From Maribacter flavus (GTDB lineage Bacteria > Bacteroidota > Bacteroidia > Flavobacteriales > Flavobacteriaceae): a DNA stretch of 64,000 nt. The translations under genes and the position numbers were made by a program. The stretch is taken from NCBI RefSeq assembly GCF_008386635.1, contig NZ_VUOE01000001.1, forward strand, positions 1,674,001-1,738,000, given 5' to 3'. Under the pieces are notes generated by a model. The model was not told the origin of the DNA and ran no database searches. It was given only the letters and a program-made list of their open reading frames with translations. Positions 63,040-64,000 of the stretch are shown here, one piece after another (within the stretch, counting starts at the first letter, position 1; every line of letters starts with the position of its first letter).

Positions 63040-63594
63040 TTACAATTTACCATGTTTGTGCTCTTCCTGCCACTTGAAAAGCTCCTTCCACTTACCTTCA
63101 TAGCACATCTTAGCTTGCATGGGCCAAGAAGCCGGGTCATGTACCTGATAGCGTTTTCCGCCACCGTCCAACACTTTTTGACAATCGGCCACGGAAGATT
63201 CGGAGAGGGCCTTCCATGTTTTAATGCCCGCATCCTTGAACATGCCCTCAATTTTGGGCCCTATTCCTTCCACCACTTTGAGGTCGTCCTGTTTGATAGG
63301 TTTCCTAAAAATCGCCCTGGCAGTATCGGCATCAAAAGGTATGGAAGCTACCGCGGCACCTGCAGCGAAGGAGGAGGCAGAGGCCCCTAAATTGGTGGCC
63401 GATGCAGCTTTTTTATTACAAGCTTCGAGTTCGCCTCTTAATATTGCATTTTTATCCTCAAGGATTTTTATCTCCGCGGAATTATCTATAGTTGTATTTC
63501 CGGATTTACCAATTAGGTATCCCAATACTCCACAGATTGCGCCTACCAACAAAGGTATGAGCCAGCACCAGATATTCATAGTTTCAAAATTCAT
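63040..63594 (-). CDS. Membrane-anchored helix-hairpin-helix protein
   Basis: The 184-residue protein has an N-terminal membrane helix (about 8-27), a short coiled coil (about 38-62), an Ala/Ser/Gly-rich linker and a helix-hairpin-helix segment (about 108-140: LKVVEGIGPKIEGMFKDAG). Similar HhH modules occur at the end of ribosomal protein L21-like and other flavobacterial proteins. The HhH may bind DNA or act as a protein module. It is transcribed after the OmpA-family gene, 28 nt upstream, and may share its message. Confidence 0.75.
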   Translation of the reverse strand: MNFETMNIWCWLIPLLVGAICGVLGYLIGKSGNTTIDNSAEIKILEDKNAILRGELEACNKKAASATNLGASASSFAAGAAVASIPFDADTARAIFRKPIKQDDLKVVEGIGPKIEGMFKDAGIKTWKALSESSVADCQKVLDGGGKRYQVHDPASWPMQAKMCYEGKWKELFKWQEEHKHGKL

Positions 63595-63622
63595 TTTTAT
63601 AAAGTATTAATTATTAGTTGGT

Positions 63623-64000
63623 TTATTTGTTTAGGGTTACTACCGTTCTTCGGTTTTTGGCCTTGCCTTCTTCGGTGGCATTATCGGCAAGGGGTTCCGT
63701 TTGTCCCTTGGAAAATGTCCTGATTTTTTCTGCCAATATGCCATTTTCCATCAAATAATCTTTGGCAAAATTAGCCCGGTCCAGCCCAAGTTTCATGTTG
63801 GTCGCGGCCAATCCGGTATTATCGGTATGTCCGGTAATGCTTACGGTGGCATCCGCTACCTTATCGATGTACCTGGAAATATCGGCTACTTTCTGACGCT
63901 GTTCCGCATCCAGGCTGATGGAAGCTTCGGCTGTATTGAAATACAGGATCAAGGGATCGGCATTGATTTTATCGAATAAGGCCGAAAGTTCTTCATCAGC
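63623..64000 (-). CDS. OmpA-family protein, C-terminal part (cut by window)
   Basis: The frame is open to the right window edge, so the gene starts outside. The 125 visible residues are an OmpA peptidoglycan-binding domain: ILYFNTAEASISL, SITGHTDNTG, and the RANFAKDYLMENGI and AKNRRTVVTLNK segments that carry the diaminopimelate-binding D and R. The apparent start at 63952 is only an internal TTG. It differs from the TSP3-containing OmpA at 16719 and is followed by the HhH gene. Confidence 0.88.
   Translation of the reverse strand, partial: ADEELSALFDKINADPLILYFNTAEASISLDAEQRQKVADISRYIDKVADATVSITGHTDNTGLAATNMKLGLDRANFAKDYLMENGILAEKIRTFSKGQTEPLADNATEEGKAKNRRTVVTLNK

Noticed and set aside
62895..63251. 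118-residue reverse frame across the desaturase-HhH gap
   Set aside because: It crosses the bidirectional terminator and overlaps the HhH gene in another frame; no coding signature.

Overview
The window looks like chromosomal DNA of a marine or environmental Flavobacteriaceae bacterium (phylum Bacteroidota). Support comes from gene content (a full Bat aerotolerance operon, an IPExxxVDY-family protein, a 632-residue PurF, an OmpA protein with thrombospondin type-3 repeats, RNase HI with a viroplasmin-like N-terminus), from the near absence of Shine-Dalgarno sites, and from repeated matches to the Bacteroidota promoter pattern TTG-N(17-23)-TAnnTTTG. Genes are densely packed. I see no prophage, insertion sequence, rRNA operon or CRISPR array. 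One tRNA gene (Ala, GGC anticodon) is present. Both window ends cut genes: a DUF819-type membrane protein on the left and an OmpA-family protein on the right.

Layout. 1-13.1 kb: accessory and housekeeping genes (CMD peroxidase-like, OsmC, a four-helix-bundle protein flanked by inverted hexamer repeats, recJ, an MFS exporter, lpxH, queD, a 2OG-Fe(II) oxygenase, a GNAT-MATE-enoyl-CoA hydratase operon ending in an unlisted 37-residue membrane protein, a universal stress protein, tRNA-Ala, a Kir-type channel, a sugar porter). 13.2-22.5 kb: an AddA/AddB-like recombination pair split around ompA and kbl. 22.6-25.7 kb: sodA and purF, converging on a 650-bp gap that holds three tandem copies of a probable small RNA gene. 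25.8-32.7 kb: purN-rnhA-pfkB facing away from acpP-fabF-rnc-(IPExxxVDY)-pyk. 32.9-43.5 kb: small exporter, dinB, a three-gene NAD-binding/CYTH/YCII operon, a Tat-signal aminotransferase with an AEC permease, pheS, and a SulP transporter coupled to two beta-carbonic anhydrases. 43.6-52.7 kb: the eight-gene Bat operon (moxR, DUF58, a BatD-like fusion, batA-batE). 52.8-58.5 kb: aldo/keto reductase, SDR and AlbA_2 genes meeting an amylosucrase-fructokinase operon. 58.8-64 kb: SPFH-GYF, zinc-ribbon membrane protein and phosphoesterase genes, an acyl-ACP desaturase, a helix-hairpin-helix protein and the cut OmpA gene.

How the genes fit together. Amylosucrase plus fructokinase form a sucrose-to-glucan and fructose-phosphate route. 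SulP plus two carbonic anhydrases form a likely bicarbonate uptake and interconversion module. The Bat operon is a membrane-bound VWA/TPR machine with a MoxR ATPase. acpP, fabF and the desaturase serve fatty acid synthesis, and purN and purF serve purine synthesis. The most novel item is the tandem small-RNA family at 23274-23734. Second are the hexamer repeats around the four-helix-bundle gene, with an orphan copy 5 kb away.
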